From NCBI RefSeq assembly GCF_014647415.1, contig NZ_BMPD01000003.1, positions 186,001-250,000 on the forward strand: 64,000 nt of DNA. Direction: 5' to 3'. Each line of letters begins with the position of its first letter. Position 1 is the first letter of the stretch. Under the pieces are notes generated by a model. The model saw only the letters and a program-made list of their open reading frames with translations. It made no database searches and had not been told where the DNA came from. This DNA comes from Haloarcula sebkhae (GTDB lineage Archaea > Halobacteriota > Halobacteria > Halobacteriales > Haloarculaceae). Shown here piece after piece: positions 52,198 through 61,267 of the stretch. The position numbers and the translations under genes are program-made.

Positions 52198-53985
52198 ATG
52201 ACCGACTACTTCGAGATCCACGAGCGCGACAGCGCCGCGCGAGTGGGTGAACTACGCCTCGCCGACTCCGTGACGACGCCGGCGCTGGTCGACGACGTGG
52301 ACACCGACACGCCGGGCAACTGTCGACATGTCCTTGATGATGCTGGAAGCCGCTGGTCCACCGAGCGAGACGCCCCAGACGGTGACGAGTCGCTGCTCAC
52401 CGTATTGCCCCATCGGGGACTCCCCGCCGGCACCCCGGACGAGGTCGCCGAGGCCTTCGCCGTCGACTATCCAGATGTCACGTTCCCGAGCGCGGCCGTC
52501 GTCTCGCCCGATACTGCGGCCGACCACGGCAGTGACGCCTACGTGCTCGCCGGTGCGCCCGGCTACGTCGGGCACGCGTCAGCGTTCGTCGACGCCGTCA
52601 CCACTGTCCGGGAGCGTATCCCCGCTGACACCGCGCTCTACCTGCCCGGCGTCGCCACGCCGCGAAACGTCGCGACGCTCGTCTATGCCGGTGTCGACCT
52701 CGTGGACCCCGACCGCGCTGTCATCCGCGGCACCGAGGGCCGATATCTCACGACCGACGAGGCGTACTTCCTCGAAGACCTCGATGAACTGCCGTGTGCG
52801 TGTCCGGCCTGCCAGCAGCCACGCGAGGAGTTCGACCGGCAGGACTGCGTCGAACACAACGTCAACGCGCTCGCTGCGGAACTCCGGCGCGTCCGCCGCC
52901 GCATCCGCGACGGTCGCCTTCGAGACTACGTCGAGGGACAGGCCAGACAGGACAACTGGCTCACCGCGACGTTCCGACGGCTGGACCAGCAGTACAGCTA
53001 TCTGGAGGAGCGAACGCCGCTCATTCGGCGGGCCGACCTCTCGGCGGCCAGTGACGACTCGCTCCGCCGGGTCGAGATTCAGCGCTTCGCCGAGCGGGTC
53101 ACCGACCGCTACGTGCCGCGTTTCGACGACCGGCCGCTCGTGCTGGTCCCGTGTTCGGCCCGAAAGCCCTACAGCGACTCACAGAGCCACAAACAGTACC
53201 ACGACGCCATCAAGTGGCGCGCCCACGTCGTCTCGATGACCTCGCCTATCGGCGTCGTGCCACAGGAACTCGAACTCACCTACCCAGCCCAGCACTACGA
53301 CTCCGTCGTCACAGGTAACTGGACCGCCACCGAGATCGAGTTCGTCAGTCGCGTGCTCGAACGCTATTTAGAAGGCACCGACTACCCGGAGATTATTGCT
53401 CACGTTCCCGGCGAAGGCTACCGCGACATCTGTGAGCGCGTGGCCGACTCACTGGGACGGGAGTTTACCTACACGGTCACCGACCACCCGACGACGGCGG
53501 ATTCGCTGGGGAACCTCGCTGCCGAACTGGAGGGCTGGGACCGCTATCCGAAACGGGAACGCGAACACAACACTATCCGCGCCGTCGCCGACTACCAGTT
53601 TGGCGAAGGCGCGGGCGACGAACTGTTCGACGACCTTTCGACGCAGGGCCGGTACCCACAACTGCGTGCCGACGACGCCGACGGGGAGCAGCTGGCGGCG
53701 CTGGCCCAGCAGTACGGCGTCCTCTCGCTGACCACTGCCGGGGCGCGTCGCTGGGTCGAGAGCGACGTCCCGACCAAGACGGTCGAAATTGAACCGTTCG
53801 TTCCCCACGGCTCGGTGCTTGCGCCGGGAATCACCGACGCCAGCGACGATATCCGCGTCGGCGACGACGTGGTTATTCAGGGCGACGCGGCCTTCGGCGT
53901 CGGTCGCGCCCAGATGAGTGGCCCGGAGATGCAGTCCTCGACGCGAGGTATCGCCGTCCAGATGCGCCACGTCGACGAGCAGTAG
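52198..53985 (+). CDS. arcS: Archaeosine synthase ArcS (TgtA2)
   Basis: Adds lysine to preQ0 at tRNA position 15 together with RaSEA, yielding archaeosine. 595 residues: a TGT-like N-terminal half without the full catalytic set (CACPACQQPREEF zinc-like knuckle), the conserved PCSARKPYSDSQSHKQYH stretch, and a C-terminal PUA domain (FVPHGSVLAPGITDAS, then GDAAFGVGRAQMSG). It starts at ATG 52198. It sits on the plus strand downstream of tgtA, with the SDR and lipoprotein genes interposed on the minus strand. Confidence 0.92.
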   Translation: MTDYFEIHERDSAARVGELRLADSVTTPALVDDVDTDTPGNCRHVLDDAGSRWSTERDAPDGDESLLTVLPHRGLPAGTPDEVAEAFAVDYPDVTFPSAAVVSPDTAADHGSDAYVLAGAPGYVGHASAFVDAVTTVRERIPADTALYLPGVATPRNVATLVYAGVDLVDPDRAVIRGTEGRYLTTDEAYFLEDLDELPCACPACQQPREEFDRQDCVEHNVNALAAELRRVRRRIRDGRLRDYVEGQARQDNWLTATFRRLDQQYSYLEERTPLIRRADLSAASDDSLRRVEIQRFAERVTDRYVPRFDDRPLVLVPCSARKPYSDSQSHKQYHDAIKWRAHVVSMTSPIGVVPQELELTYPAQHYDSVVTGNWTATEIEFVSRVLERYLEGTDYPEIIAHVPGEGYRDICERVADSLGREFTYTVTDHPTTADSLGNLAAELEGWDRYPKREREHNTIRAVADYQFGEGAGDELFDDLSTQGRYPQLRADDADGEQLAALAQQYGVLSLTTAGARRWVESDVPTKTVEIEPFVPHGSVLAPGITDASDDIRVGDDVVIQGDAAFGVGRAQMSGPEMQSSTRGIAVQMRHVDEQ

Positions 53986-54058
53986 GCCGCTCCGCTGGTG
54001 TCGGGTACTGCCGTCGCCTGACCACGCGACTTATCTATCGAACGGAAGAACCGCCACT

Positions 54059-54466
54059 ATGGACGTATCGGGGTTCCGCCGCTACCTCCCTGCGGTCGGC
54101 TTTTCACTGTTGGTACTGGTCACGTCGCTTCTGCCGGTTCCCGAAGGGGTGGGCGAGCAGGTCCCCGCACTCCTCGGTTTCGCGCTAGATAAGTGGGTTC
54201 ACGCGGCGAGTTACGGGACACTGGCAGTACTGCTCGCGTGGGGTCGGCGGGCCCGCGATGTGATTACCGTTGCAGCACTCGTGGCACTCGCTATCTGCTA
54301 CGGGGCTGGTGTAGAATTGCTTCAGGGTTTCGTCCCCTCGCGCGGAACGAGCGGCGCTGATTTCTTCGCTAACTCCGTCGGGGCTGCGCTGGCCGGGTTG
54401 GCGTGGCTCGTGGCCCACCGAACCGGCGCACTTTCCGACCAAACCGGCCCACAATCCCGGCAGTAA
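54059..54466 (+). CDS. VanZ-family membrane protein
   Basis: 135 residues with four membrane helices and the VanZ signature: LDKWVHAASYGTLAVLLAWG and LLQGFVPSRGTSGADFFANS near the end, where the conserved Asp, Lys and His residues sit. VanZ-like proteins are found in teicoplanin resistance and in unrelated archaea, with unknown biochemical task. The ATG at 54059 was chosen because the upstream frame is basic shadow sequence. It lies 73 bases after arcS and 38 bases before raSEA, so it is likely co-transcribed with them. Confidence 0.85.
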   Translation: MDVSGFRRYLPAVGFSLLVLVTSLLPVPEGVGEQVPALLGFALDKWVHAASYGTLAVLLAWGRRARDVITVAALVALAICYGAGVELLQGFVPSRGTSGADFFANSVGAALAGLAWLVAHRTGALSDQTGPQSRQ

Positions 54467-54504
54467 CGAAGCGGCTTTACGCGCTCATCGGCTACCTCGC
54501 CCCA

Positions 54505-55581
54505 ATGAGCAAGCCCAGTCCTGAAGTCTACGAGGAGGGCAAGGGCATGGACGCCCACAACTCCGTGATGCGTGACATCCGGTCGCGCAACGACTCCACG
54601 TATGACCCTCGCGAGCCGACCCGTGTATGGCTCGACGAGGACAACACACCCGATGGTGTCTACCAGAGCCTGACTATCATCCTGAACACCGGCGGCTGCC
54701 GGTGGGCACGCGCCGGCGGCTGTACGATGTGTGGCTACGTCGCCGAGAGCGTCGAGGGCGGGACCGTCGCCCACGAAGACCTGATGGCCCAGATCCAGCA
54801 CTGCCTGGATCACGAGGCGGAGAACAGTGACGAACAGAGCGGTCTCATCAAGATATACACCTCGGGGAGTTTCCTCGACGAGCGCGAGGTGCCGGCGGAA
54901 ACCCGTCAGGCCATCGCCGAAACCTTCGCCGACCGCGAGCGTATCGTCGTCGAGTCGCTGCCGGACTTCGTCGACGAGGAGACGGTCGGCGACTTCGTCG
55001 ATGTGGGCCTAGAGACGGACGTGGCGGTCGGTCTGGAGACAGCGACCGACCGCGTCCGCCACGACTGTGTGAACAAGTACTTCGACTTTGCCGACTTCGA
55101 GGCGGCCTCCGAGGCGGCGCAGGCCGCCGGTGCCGGCGTCAAGGCGTACCTGCTGATGAAGCCGCCGTTCCTCTCCGAAGCCGAGGCCGTCGAGGATATG
55201 AAGCGGTCGGTGCGACGCTGCGCGGCCGTCGACGGCTGTCACACCGTCTCGATGAACCCCTGTAACGTCCAGCGCTACACGATGGTCGAGGAACTGTACC
55301 ACGACGGCGGCTACCGGCCGCCGTGGCTCTGGTCGGTCGCCGAGGTGCTGGAGTCGACCGCCGACGAGGATGTCATCGTCGTCTCGGACCCGGTCGGCCA
55401 CGGCAGCGACCGCGGCCCGCACAACTGCGGCGACTGTGACGACAAAGTCCAGCGCGCTATCAAGGACTTCGACCTCCGGCAGGACCCGTCGGTGTTCGAG
55501 CAGGTGAGCTGCGAGTGCGAGGCGACGTGGGACGCCGTCATCGAACGCGAGCGTAGCTACTCGCTCCCGCTCGCTCGATAG
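54505..55581 (+). CDS. raSEA: Archaeosine synthase radical SAM subunit RaSEA
   Basis: Radical SAM enzyme that acts with ArcS to turn the lysine-preQ0 adduct into archaeosine. 358 residues from ATG 54505. The cluster cysteines are Cys65, Cys73 and Cys76 (TGGCRWARAGGCTMCGY), a CX7CX2C pattern typical of the Elp3/RaSEA group rather than the usual CX3CX2C. SAM-binding and barrel strands follow (GLETDVAVGLETATDRVRHD), and a Cys-rich C-terminus (HNCGDCDDKVQRAI, VSCECEATW) may bind metal. Together with TgtA and ArcS it gives the tRNA-level part of the pathway in one 7.3 kb stretch. Confidence 0.92.
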   Translation: MSKPSPEVYEEGKGMDAHNSVMRDIRSRNDSTYDPREPTRVWLDEDNTPDGVYQSLTIILNTGGCRWARAGGCTMCGYVAESVEGGTVAHEDLMAQIQHCLDHEAENSDEQSGLIKIYTSGSFLDEREVPAETRQAIAETFADRERIVVESLPDFVDEETVGDFVDVGLETDVAVGLETATDRVRHDCVNKYFDFADFEAASEAAQAAGAGVKAYLLMKPPFLSEAEAVEDMKRSVRRCAAVDGCHTVSMNPCNVQRYTMVEELYHDGGYRPPWLWSVAEVLESTADEDVIVVSDPVGHGSDRGPHNCGDCDDKVQRAIKDFDLRQDPSVFEQVSCECEATWDAVIERERSYSLPLAR

Positions 55582-55658
55582 GGACTTCGAGCACTAGAGA
55601 CCGTGTGACGGGCTGTCGACCAACGCTTATCCGTCTTTCGCGCATAATACTGTTCGAT

Positions 55659-55820
55659 ATGACCCCGAACGGTGACCAGGACAGGCGCAGTTTCAATACA
55701 CGCGGGACAGTCACGGAATGTGACCTGTGCGGTGAACGGCGGCAGTGTATCGACGACGATGGGATGGTCGCCTGCAGTGCCTGCCAATCCGACCTGTTGC
55801 CGTCCGGCTGGGGTCTCTGA
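55659..55820 (+). CDS. Small zinc-ribbon protein, 53 aa
   Basis: Reads MTPNGDQDRRSFNTRGTVTE then CDLCGE (21-26) and CSACQ (39-43), two CxxC knuckles that should hold one zinc. No partner or function is known; haloarchaea encode many such small zinc-finger proteins, some involved in regulation and stress. The ATG at 55659 starts the conserved-looking part, and the start precedes a good coding frame. It converges with the ModE-like gene over 32 bases. Confidence 0.7.
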   Translation: MTPNGDQDRRSFNTRGTVTECDLCGERRQCIDDDGMVACSACQSDLLPSGWGL

Positions 55821-55852
55821 GGCTACTTCTGGTGCCTCCTCGTGCCACTTGC

Positions 55853-56581
55853 TCACGATGACTCATCCGGCCCCGACTGTTCGATAGCGGGAATGACGCC
55901 GACGGTTGCGGTTGCTTTGAACGAGGCGACAAGCTCCGCGCCTGTGGTGATGTCGAGTTTATCGAGGCTCGTGTCAGTCACCAGCGCCGACAGCGTCATG
56001 TCTGGGTCGACTGCCAGTGCGACCAGCGCGATAGAGGTCCCCTTCTCGATACGCTCGACGCTGCCGACGAACTGATTTCTCGCACTCGTCCCCGCTGGTT
56101 CGGGAGCTTCGTTCGGTGCGTTCAGCGTCACCGTATCGGCGCGGATGCCGACTTCCACCGCGTCGCCGGGGCCCGCCTCGGTGTCGACGATGGCCCGGAC
56201 CGTCCCCGGCGGCGTCTCGACGGTCGCCAGTTCGCCGTCCCGGTCCACGACCGTCCCCTGGAGGACTGTCTCCGCTGTCGTTGCCACCCCGTCGAACTCG
56301 GCTTGCAGTCGCTGAAAGCGGGCCAGCAGTTGCTCGGCAGCGGTCGTCAGTTCGCTGCCGCCGCCCCCGCTACCACCGCGACTGCGGTCGACCAGCGGAC
56401 CGAACGCGTCTTCAAGCTCCACGATGCGGCGCTGGGCGTGCGCGTACGACCGGCCCAGCGCGTCGGCGGCGGCGTTCAGCGACCCGTGGGCGGCGACCGC
56501 TTGCAGGAGCGTCCGGTCGCGGGCGGTCAGCGCCACGTCGCCCTGCTCCAGTTGCACTTCGACGTCTGCAGTCGCGTCCAT
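55853..56581 (-). CDS. ModE-like molybdate/tungstate regulator (HTH plus TOBE)
   Basis: 242 residues. The N-terminal winged helix (GSLNAAADALGRSYAHAQRR, then DRSRGGSGGGGSELTTAAEQ) matches ModE's LysR-type HTH and Gly-rich wing. The C-terminal half holds a TOBE/Mop oxyanion-binding domain (ARNQFVGSVERIEKGTSIAL, VTDTSLDKLDITTGAELVAS). It is 84 bases downstream of tupC on the same strand and probably represses the tungstate transporter when the anion is bound; ligand (W or Mo) is inferred from the neighbouring transporter. Start at 56581. Confidence 0.88.
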   Translation of the reverse strand: MDATADVEVQLEQGDVALTARDRTLLQAVAAHGSLNAAADALGRSYAHAQRRIVELEDAFGPLVDRSRGGSGGGGSELTTAAEQLLARFQRLQAEFDGVATTAETVLQGTVVDRDGELATVETPPGTVRAIVDTEAGPGDAVEVGIRADTVTLNAPNEAPEPAGTSARNQFVGSVERIEKGTSIALVALAVDPDMTLSALVTDTSLDKLDITTGAELVASFKATATVGVIPAIEQSGPDESS

Positions 56582-56665
56582 ATCTCGACAACGTCGTCCC
56601 CTGACAAAGGTATTGCCGCCGACCACCGCTGTCTACCACTGGTGATCGGGGTGGAGTACGAACGG

Positions 56666-57430
56666 TCAGTAGACCAGTTCGCCGGAGATGAACTTCTGTG
56701 TGCGGTGGTCCGACGGGTTCTGGAAAATCACTTCCGTCGGGGCTATTTCAGTTATCTGCTCGTCGAGTAGCACTGCGACCCGGTCTGCCACCCGCTCCGC
56801 CTGGTGCATGTCGTGTGTCGCCACCACGACGCCGATACCCCGGTTCCGGGCCTCGGCAATCGCGTCCTCGATAACTGCGGTGTTCCGTGGGTCCAGATCG
56901 GATGTCGGTTCGTCGAGTAACAACAGGTCCGGGTCGTAGGCCAGTGCACGGGCAAACGACACCCGCTGAGCCTCGCCGCCCGAGAGCGAGTCCGCGTGCT
57001 GGTCCATCTTCTCGGTCAGCCCGACGACATCGAGGGCCTCGCGAACGGCGTCCGCAGTCCCGTTCGAGCGAACTATCGACTGTAGTTCACGCTGCAATCG
57101 GGCTGTCCACGTCCTGCGGATACGAAGCCCGTATTCGACGTTACGAGCGACCGGCGCATCGAACAGGCTCGCTTCCTGGAACACCATGCCGATGCGCCGA
57201 CGCAGCGAGAGTCGTGTCGCCTCGTCGACGGCCCACACGTCTGTGCCGTCAAAGGTGACCGTTCCGTCGTCCGGTTCCAGCGAGAACGCGAGCAGTCGGA
57301 GCAGCGTCGTCTTCCCAACGCCCGACGGGCCGATGACGGCGAGGACCTCGCCGGGTTCGATATCGATAGACAGGTCCCGGAACACGTAGTCGTCCCCGTA
57401 GGCGTGTGACACGTCCGTGACTTCGAGCAT
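56666..57430 (-). CDS. tupC: Tungstate ABC transporter ATP-binding protein
   Basis: 254-residue ABC ATPase: Walker A IGPSGVGKTTLLRLL (about 33-47), signature SLSGGEAQRVSFARAL, Walker B LLLDEPTSDLDP and the H-loop His in VVATHDM. It couples ATP use to import with TupB and TupA. Its start overlaps the tupB stop (TAATG). No C-terminal TOBE domain, which fits tup/wtp rather than ModC with TOBE. Cytoplasmic face of the membrane. Confidence 0.93.
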   Translation of the reverse strand: MLEVTDVSHAYGDDYVFRDLSIDIEPGEVLAVIGPSGVGKTTLLRLLAFSLEPDDGTVTFDGTDVWAVDEATRLSLRRRIGMVFQEASLFDAPVARNVEYGLRIRRTWTARLQRELQSIVRSNGTADAVREALDVVGLTEKMDQHADSLSGGEAQRVSFARALAYDPDLLLLDEPTSDLDPRNTAVIEDAIAEARNRGIGVVVATHDMHQAERVADRVAVLLDEQITEIAPTEVIFQNPSDHRTQKFISGELVY

Positions 57431-58146
57431 TATCGCTGTACCCCCTGGTCGCCCAGTCGGACGACGATAGCGTTGACCGTCAACACGAGCGTGACCAGCA
57501 CAGCCCCGAGAATCATCGCTGTCTCGTACTGCCCCTGCCGGGCTTCGAGCTGAATCGCGGTCGTCAGCGTTCGGGTCTTCGAGATGCCCCTCGCGCTCGT
57601 GATGTTGCCGCCGACGATGAGCACGGACCCGACTTCGCTGATGGCACGGCCAAAGCCCGCAAGCACTGCCGTCGCGATGCCGTATCGTGCTTCCTTGAGC
57701 ACGACCAGTGCTACGTCAAGGCGTGTTCCGCCGAGAACGTGTGCGGCGTCGCGGACGTTCTCGTCGACGCCGCTGATGGCCGCGAGGCTGATGGCCGTGA
57801 TCGGCGGCGTCGCGAGGACGAACTGCGACATGATCATCGCCTCCTTGGTGAATATCAGCTCTAGGTCCCCCAGCGGCCCCTGATTCGAGACAGTAAACAG
57901 CACGAGGAGACCGACAACCACGCTGGGAAACCCCATCCCCGTGTTGATGACTGATTTCACGAACTGCTTGCCGGGAAAGTCAGAAAACCCCATCACCACG
58001 GCGATGGGAAGGCTGAACAGCGTGCTCAGTGTCACGGCTATGACACTCACGTATAGTGAGACGTAAATGACACTCGACACGTACCCTTCCCGGAACGGAA
58101 GGTCGACGACGGCCATCGGCAGGTATCCGACTGACTCGAGGGGCAC
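57430..58146 (-). CDS. tupB: Tungstate ABC transporter permease
   Basis: 238 residues with six predicted helices and the EAA-like coupling loop ([20 protein letters not shown], ending in [11 protein letters not shown]). This matches TupB, the fused-type permease of high-affinity tungstate uptake. It is 2 bases after tupA and shares bases with the tupC start, so it is in a tight operon. Confidence 0.92.
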   Translation of the reverse strand: MPLESVGYLPMAVVDLPFREGYVSSVIYVSLYVSVIAVTLSTLFSLPIAVVMGFSDFPGKQFVKSVINTGMGFPSVVVGLLVLFTVSNQGPLGDLELIFTKEAMIMSQFVLATPPITAISLAAISGVDENVRDAAHVLGGTRLDVALVVLKEARYGIATAVLAGFGRAISEVGSVLIVGGNITSARGISKTRTLTTAIQLEARQGQYETAMILGAVLVTLVLTVNAIVVRLGDQGVQR

Positions 58147-58148
58147 GC

Positions 58149-59111
58149 TTACTCGTCCGAGTCGCTACTCCACCCTTCCGGCACGTACTGCTGGAAGTTG
58201 GGATCCTCGGAGACGGCTTCGGGGAAGAACAGCTGTTCCCCGTTGACCTGATAGTTCGCAATCGCGTCCTGGGTTCCGGGGCTGGTGATCCATCCGATGT
58301 ATGCCATCGCCAGGTCGTAGTTCGCGTTGTCGTGGACGCTGGGGTTGACCGCCATAATCCCGTAGGGGTTCGCGAGGATCTCCGGCCCGTCCTCTATCGG
58401 CCCCTGCACCAGAATGACGAGGTCGATCTCCGAGCGCTGTGAGATGTACGTCCCGCGGTCCGAGAGCGTGTACGCGCCCTGCTGGTTTGCGACATTCAGT
58501 GCCTCGCCCATCCCGGTTCCGGTTTCCTGATACCAGTCGCCGCCCGGTTCGGTTCCTGCCGCCTCCCAGAGGTTGAGTTCCTTGGTGTGGGTGCCGGAGT
58601 TGTCCCCGCGCGAGACGAACTGGGCCTCCGACTCGGCGATAGTTGTCAGTGCCTCGGTCGCCGAACCCATGCCCTGAATCCCTGCCGGGTCGTCCTCGGG
58701 ACCGACGATGACGAAGTCGTTGAACATCAGGTCCCGGCGGTTGACCCCGTACCCGTTGCGCATGAACTCGTCTTCGAGGCCGCGGGCGTGGACCATCACG
58801 ATGTCCGAGTCACCGTTGCGGGCCGATTCGAGAGCCGCACCGGTCCCCTGTGCGACTGCATCGACCGACACGCCGTACATATCCTCGAAGTCGGGGTGGA
58901 TCTCATCGAGCAGGCCCGTATCGTACGTGCTTGTCGTCGTCGTAAGCGTCAGGGTCTCCCCAGCCACCCCTGGCTGACCGCCGCCCCCCGATTCCGCTTC
59001 TGTTTCCGCTTCGGTCTGGCCGCTGCTTTCCCCGGACTGGGCACACCCGGCGGTAGTTGCTAACGCGCCTGTCCCTATCGCTGCAATGAACTCTCGTCGT
59101 TGTATCGGCAT
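58149..59111 (-). CDS. tupA: Tungstate-binding lipoprotein
   Basis: 320 residues: start [20 protein letters not shown] with twin-Arg signal and TAGC lipobox (about Cys23), then a Gly/Glu-rich linker and a solute-binding domain with [20 protein letters not shown], the TupA anion site (classical TTTSTxDSGLL, with Ser replaced by Thr here), [15 protein letters not shown] and [15 protein letters not shown]. It delivers tungstate to TupBC. Haloarchaea need tungsten or molybdenum for oxidoreductases. The start at 59111 has a TATA box about 28 bases upstream. Confidence 0.93.
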   Translation of the reverse strand: MPIQRREFIAAIGTGALATTAGCAQSGESSGQTEAETEAESGGGGQPGVAGETLTLTTTTSTYDTGLLDEIHPDFEDMYGVSVDAVAQGTGAALESARNGDSDIVMVHARGLEDEFMRNGYGVNRRDLMFNDFVIVGPEDDPAGIQGMGSATEALTTIAESEAQFVSRGDNSGTHTKELNLWEAAGTEPGGDWYQETGTGMGEALNVANQQGAYTLSDRGTYISQRSEIDLVILVQGPIEDGPEILANPYGIMAVNPSVHDNANYDLAMAYIGWITSPGTQDAIANYQVNGEQLFFPEAVSEDPNFQQYVPEGWSSDSDE

Positions 59112-59571
59112 AGATACAGCGTTGACCCAACAGCAAATATAATTTATGATGGATGAACCGACGTATCTATTCTGTTAGGTCTGTATTGGCGAAAGCGGTG
59201 GCGGACTCCCTCGCGGCTCGTTGTCCTGAGAGGCACTAGCGACAGCGTAGTCACGCGCGCTCGACACAACGCGAGTGGGGGAAGGCTGCCCTGTTAGCGA
59301 TGATTCGTTGCCGAGAGCAACTGCGAGTGGCTGATGCACTCTATCGCCATCAGCCACAGGCAAACGCGTTCTTCTCCTCGATTACACTTCCACTCCGGTA
59401 CGCGTGTGTTTATACGGCTTGACCGCCAAAACGGAGATAGGGACCGCCGGACTATGTCACACGCTCCGCTGGTCCCTTCCCCTTTGAAACAAAACCAGAT
59501 AGCTACGCGGCCGTTCGGATGCGTCCCAGTCTGTTATGAAACCGCCATAGTGACAGTTGGGTCTGTGAACG
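59112..59571. other. 460-base gap between tupA and purQ with a 10-base-stem hairpin
   Basis: No convincing gene. 59327-59336 (GTGGCTGATG) and 59348-59357 (CATCAGCCAC) form a perfect 10-base stem with an 11-base loop. A plus-strand TATA-like TTTATACGG (about 59410-59418) precedes a short open frame of 45 codons (59454-59591) with no recognised protein and a second inverted repeat (AGGGACC at 59439-59445 with GGTCCCT at 59471-59477). It could host a small RNA; unproven. Confidence 0.4.
59134..59149 (-). promoter_or_regulatory. TATA box of tupABC
   Basis: The minus strand reads ATAAATTATATTTG, centred about 30 bases before tupA's ATG at 59111, so leaderless. Bases between may hold the ModE-like operator, which I could not define. 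Confidence 0.55.
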
Positions 59572-60249
59572 CTAGTCAGCGAAGCCCGTGAGAACGCCGC
59601 GGCCGTCGGTCCGACCGAGGTCCGACAGTGTCGCCCGCTCCGGGTGGGGCATCATGACGGCGACGTGCTCGGCTTCGCCGGTGACGCCGGCCACACTGTG
59701 CTTCGAGCCGTTCGGGTTCGCCTCGGGTGTGACAGTCCCGTCCTCGTCACAGTACTTGAACAGGATCCGGTCCTCGGCTTCGAGTTCATCCAGACGCTCG
59801 TCGGTGATCTCGTAGCGACCCTCGCCGTGAGCGATCGGGAGCTCGACGACCTCGCCGTCCTCGTACTGGCTGGTCCAGGGCGTGTCGGCGTTCTCGACGC
59901 GCAGGTGGACGTGCTCACACTGGAAGCGGGCGCTCTCGTTGGTCGTGAACGCGCCGGGAGTCAGCGACGACTCACAGCCGATCTGTGCGCCGTTGCAGAT
60001 GCCCAGTACCGGCGTTCCCTCGCTCGCGGCTTCGCGGATTTCGGCCATGATCGGCGAGCGGGCGGCCATCGCGCCGGCACGGAGGTAATCGCCGTAGGAG
60101 AAGCCACCGGGGAGGACGACGCCGTCGACGTCTGCCGGAAGGCCGTCCTCGTGCCAGACGAGTTCGGCGTCGAAGTCAAGCGACTCCAGCGCCTGCACGG
60201 CGTCGCGGTCGCAGTTCGAGCCGCCGAACTGGATGACGGCAATGGTCAC
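59572..60249 (-). CDS. purQ: Phosphoribosylformylglycinamidine synthase subunit PurQ
   Basis: Glutaminase subunit of FGAM synthase in purine synthesis. 225 residues starting at GTG 60249 (VTIAVIQFGGSNCDRDAVQA); the upstream in-frame sequence is shadow. Class I amidotransferase triad: Cys in PVLGICNGAQIG, and His and Glu in PHPERA. It follows purS by 52 bases on the same strand. PurL is outside the window. The order purS-purQ is normal. Confidence 0.95.
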   Translation of the reverse strand: MTIAVIQFGGSNCDRDAVQALESLDFDAELVWHEDGLPADVDGVVLPGGFSYGDYLRAGAMAARSPIMAEIREAASEGTPVLGICNGAQIGCESSLTPGAFTTNESARFQCEHVHLRVENADTPWTSQYEDGEVVELPIAHGEGRYEITDERLDELEAEDRILFKYCDEDGTVTPEANPNGSKHSVAGVTGEAEHVAVMMPHPERATLSDLGRTDGRGVLTGFAD

Positions 60250-60301
60250 GCGAGCCACCCCGTGTGGGAACAGACGATTGCCGTCAGTTTCGAGGTGATA
60301 G

Positions 60302-60556
60302 TCATTCTGCCTGTGCCACCTCAATGTCGTAGTCGTGGATGGTGGGGTTCGCGAGGAGCCGCTCGGCCATCTCCTCGGCGCGCTCGGCCGCGTCGTCGGC
60401 ACTGTCGGCGTCGAGATCCAGTTCGAACACGTCCGCCGAGCGGAGGTCGTTCAGATCGAAACCGAGCCGTTCTAGTGAGCGCTGTGTCGTCTCGGCCTCG
60501 GGGTCGAGGACGCCCCGCTTGAGCCGGACTGTGACGGTCGCGGTAAAGGCAGTCAT
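60302..60556 (-). CDS. purS: Phosphoribosylformylglycinamidine synthase subunit PurS
   Basis: 84-residue subunit that ties PurQ to PurL. Reads MTAFTATVTVRLKRGVLDPE at the start, and SLERLGFDLNDLRSADVFEL holds the typical PurS helix-strand; the end is LANPTIHDYDIEVAQAE. Start at 60556 by family length. Upstream the frame has three extra residues only. Confidence 0.95.
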   Translation of the reverse strand: MTAFTATVTVRLKRGVLDPEAETTQRSLERLGFDLNDLRSADVFELDLDADSADDAAERAEEMAERLLANPTIHDYDIEVAQAE

Positions 60557-60607
60557 TACTGGCAAGCGAGCGGGCAGCGGAGAAAACGCTTGTGTTCTCC
60601 CGACAGG

Positions 60608-61267
60608 TCACGTCCCGACCGGCGTCCAGTTGGTCGGCTGGTCGCGCAGGCCGGCCACCCGGAGATCGAGGGCACCCTGGTCGGCGCGAACGTCGACCCG
60701 CCCGTCAAAGAACTGTGCCACGCTTTCGACGACCTGCTCCTCGTGGGCGTTCGGGTCGAGTACGCAGATACCCAGCCCGTCCGCAGTTCCGATCCGGCCG
60801 GTGATCGTGTTGAGGAACCGGTACACCGCCCTGACGTCGTCGCTGTAGACGAGCAACGGCGTCAGCGTGATGATCCCGGTCCGAACCCGCGTGTAGCCGC
60901 TGGCGTACGTCGATTCGTACTGGCCGGAGTACTCGATACCGATGCCGGTCAGGTCCGCCGGCGTGTTGACTGTCGACACGCTGTCTTCCGGCAGGTCGCC
61001 GCTCTCCTGTGCGCAGTCGATGACGCGGACTCGCTCGCGGTCGAGCACGCCGCCGTGGCGCTCGAAGTCCGCCAACATCGTTGTGGCATCCTTGTCTGTC
61101 GCAACGAGGACGGTTCCGCCGTCGGCGTCGGAGCTACAGAGCAGTCGCAGTCCCATCTCCCGTGCGCCGCTCAGAACTGGGCCGGTCACGAGCAGGCTCG
61201 TCCCCGGTTCGACCGGATTCAGCGGCAGGCCGTCGAACGTGTATCGGTCGTCCCGTCGCTGTGCCAT
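60608..61267 (-). CDS. RecA-superfamily (DUF7504-like) protein with degenerate P-loop
   Basis: 219 residues resembling haloarchaeal HTR-like/KaiC-related proteins. The P-loop position reads VTGPVLSGARE, lacking the Lys-Ser/Thr of Walker A, so nucleotide hydrolysis is doubtful. Central strands (GTVLVATDKDATTMLADF, VRVIDCAQESGDLP) and LGICVLDPNAHEEQVVES keep the fold. The gene shares one base with the upstream response regulator gene, so the two act together, probably in signalling. A conserved haloarchaeal sensor output role is inferred. Confidence 0.75.
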   Translation of the reverse strand: MAQRRDDRYTFDGLPLNPVEPGTSLLVTGPVLSGAREMGLRLLCSSDADGGTVLVATDKDATTMLADFERHGGVLDRERVRVIDCAQESGDLPEDSVSTVNTPADLTGIGIEYSGQYESTYASGYTRVRTGIITLTPLLVYSDDVRAVYRFLNTITGRIGTADGLGICVLDPNAHEEQVVESVAQFFDGRVDVRADQGALDLRVAGLRDQPTNWTPVGT

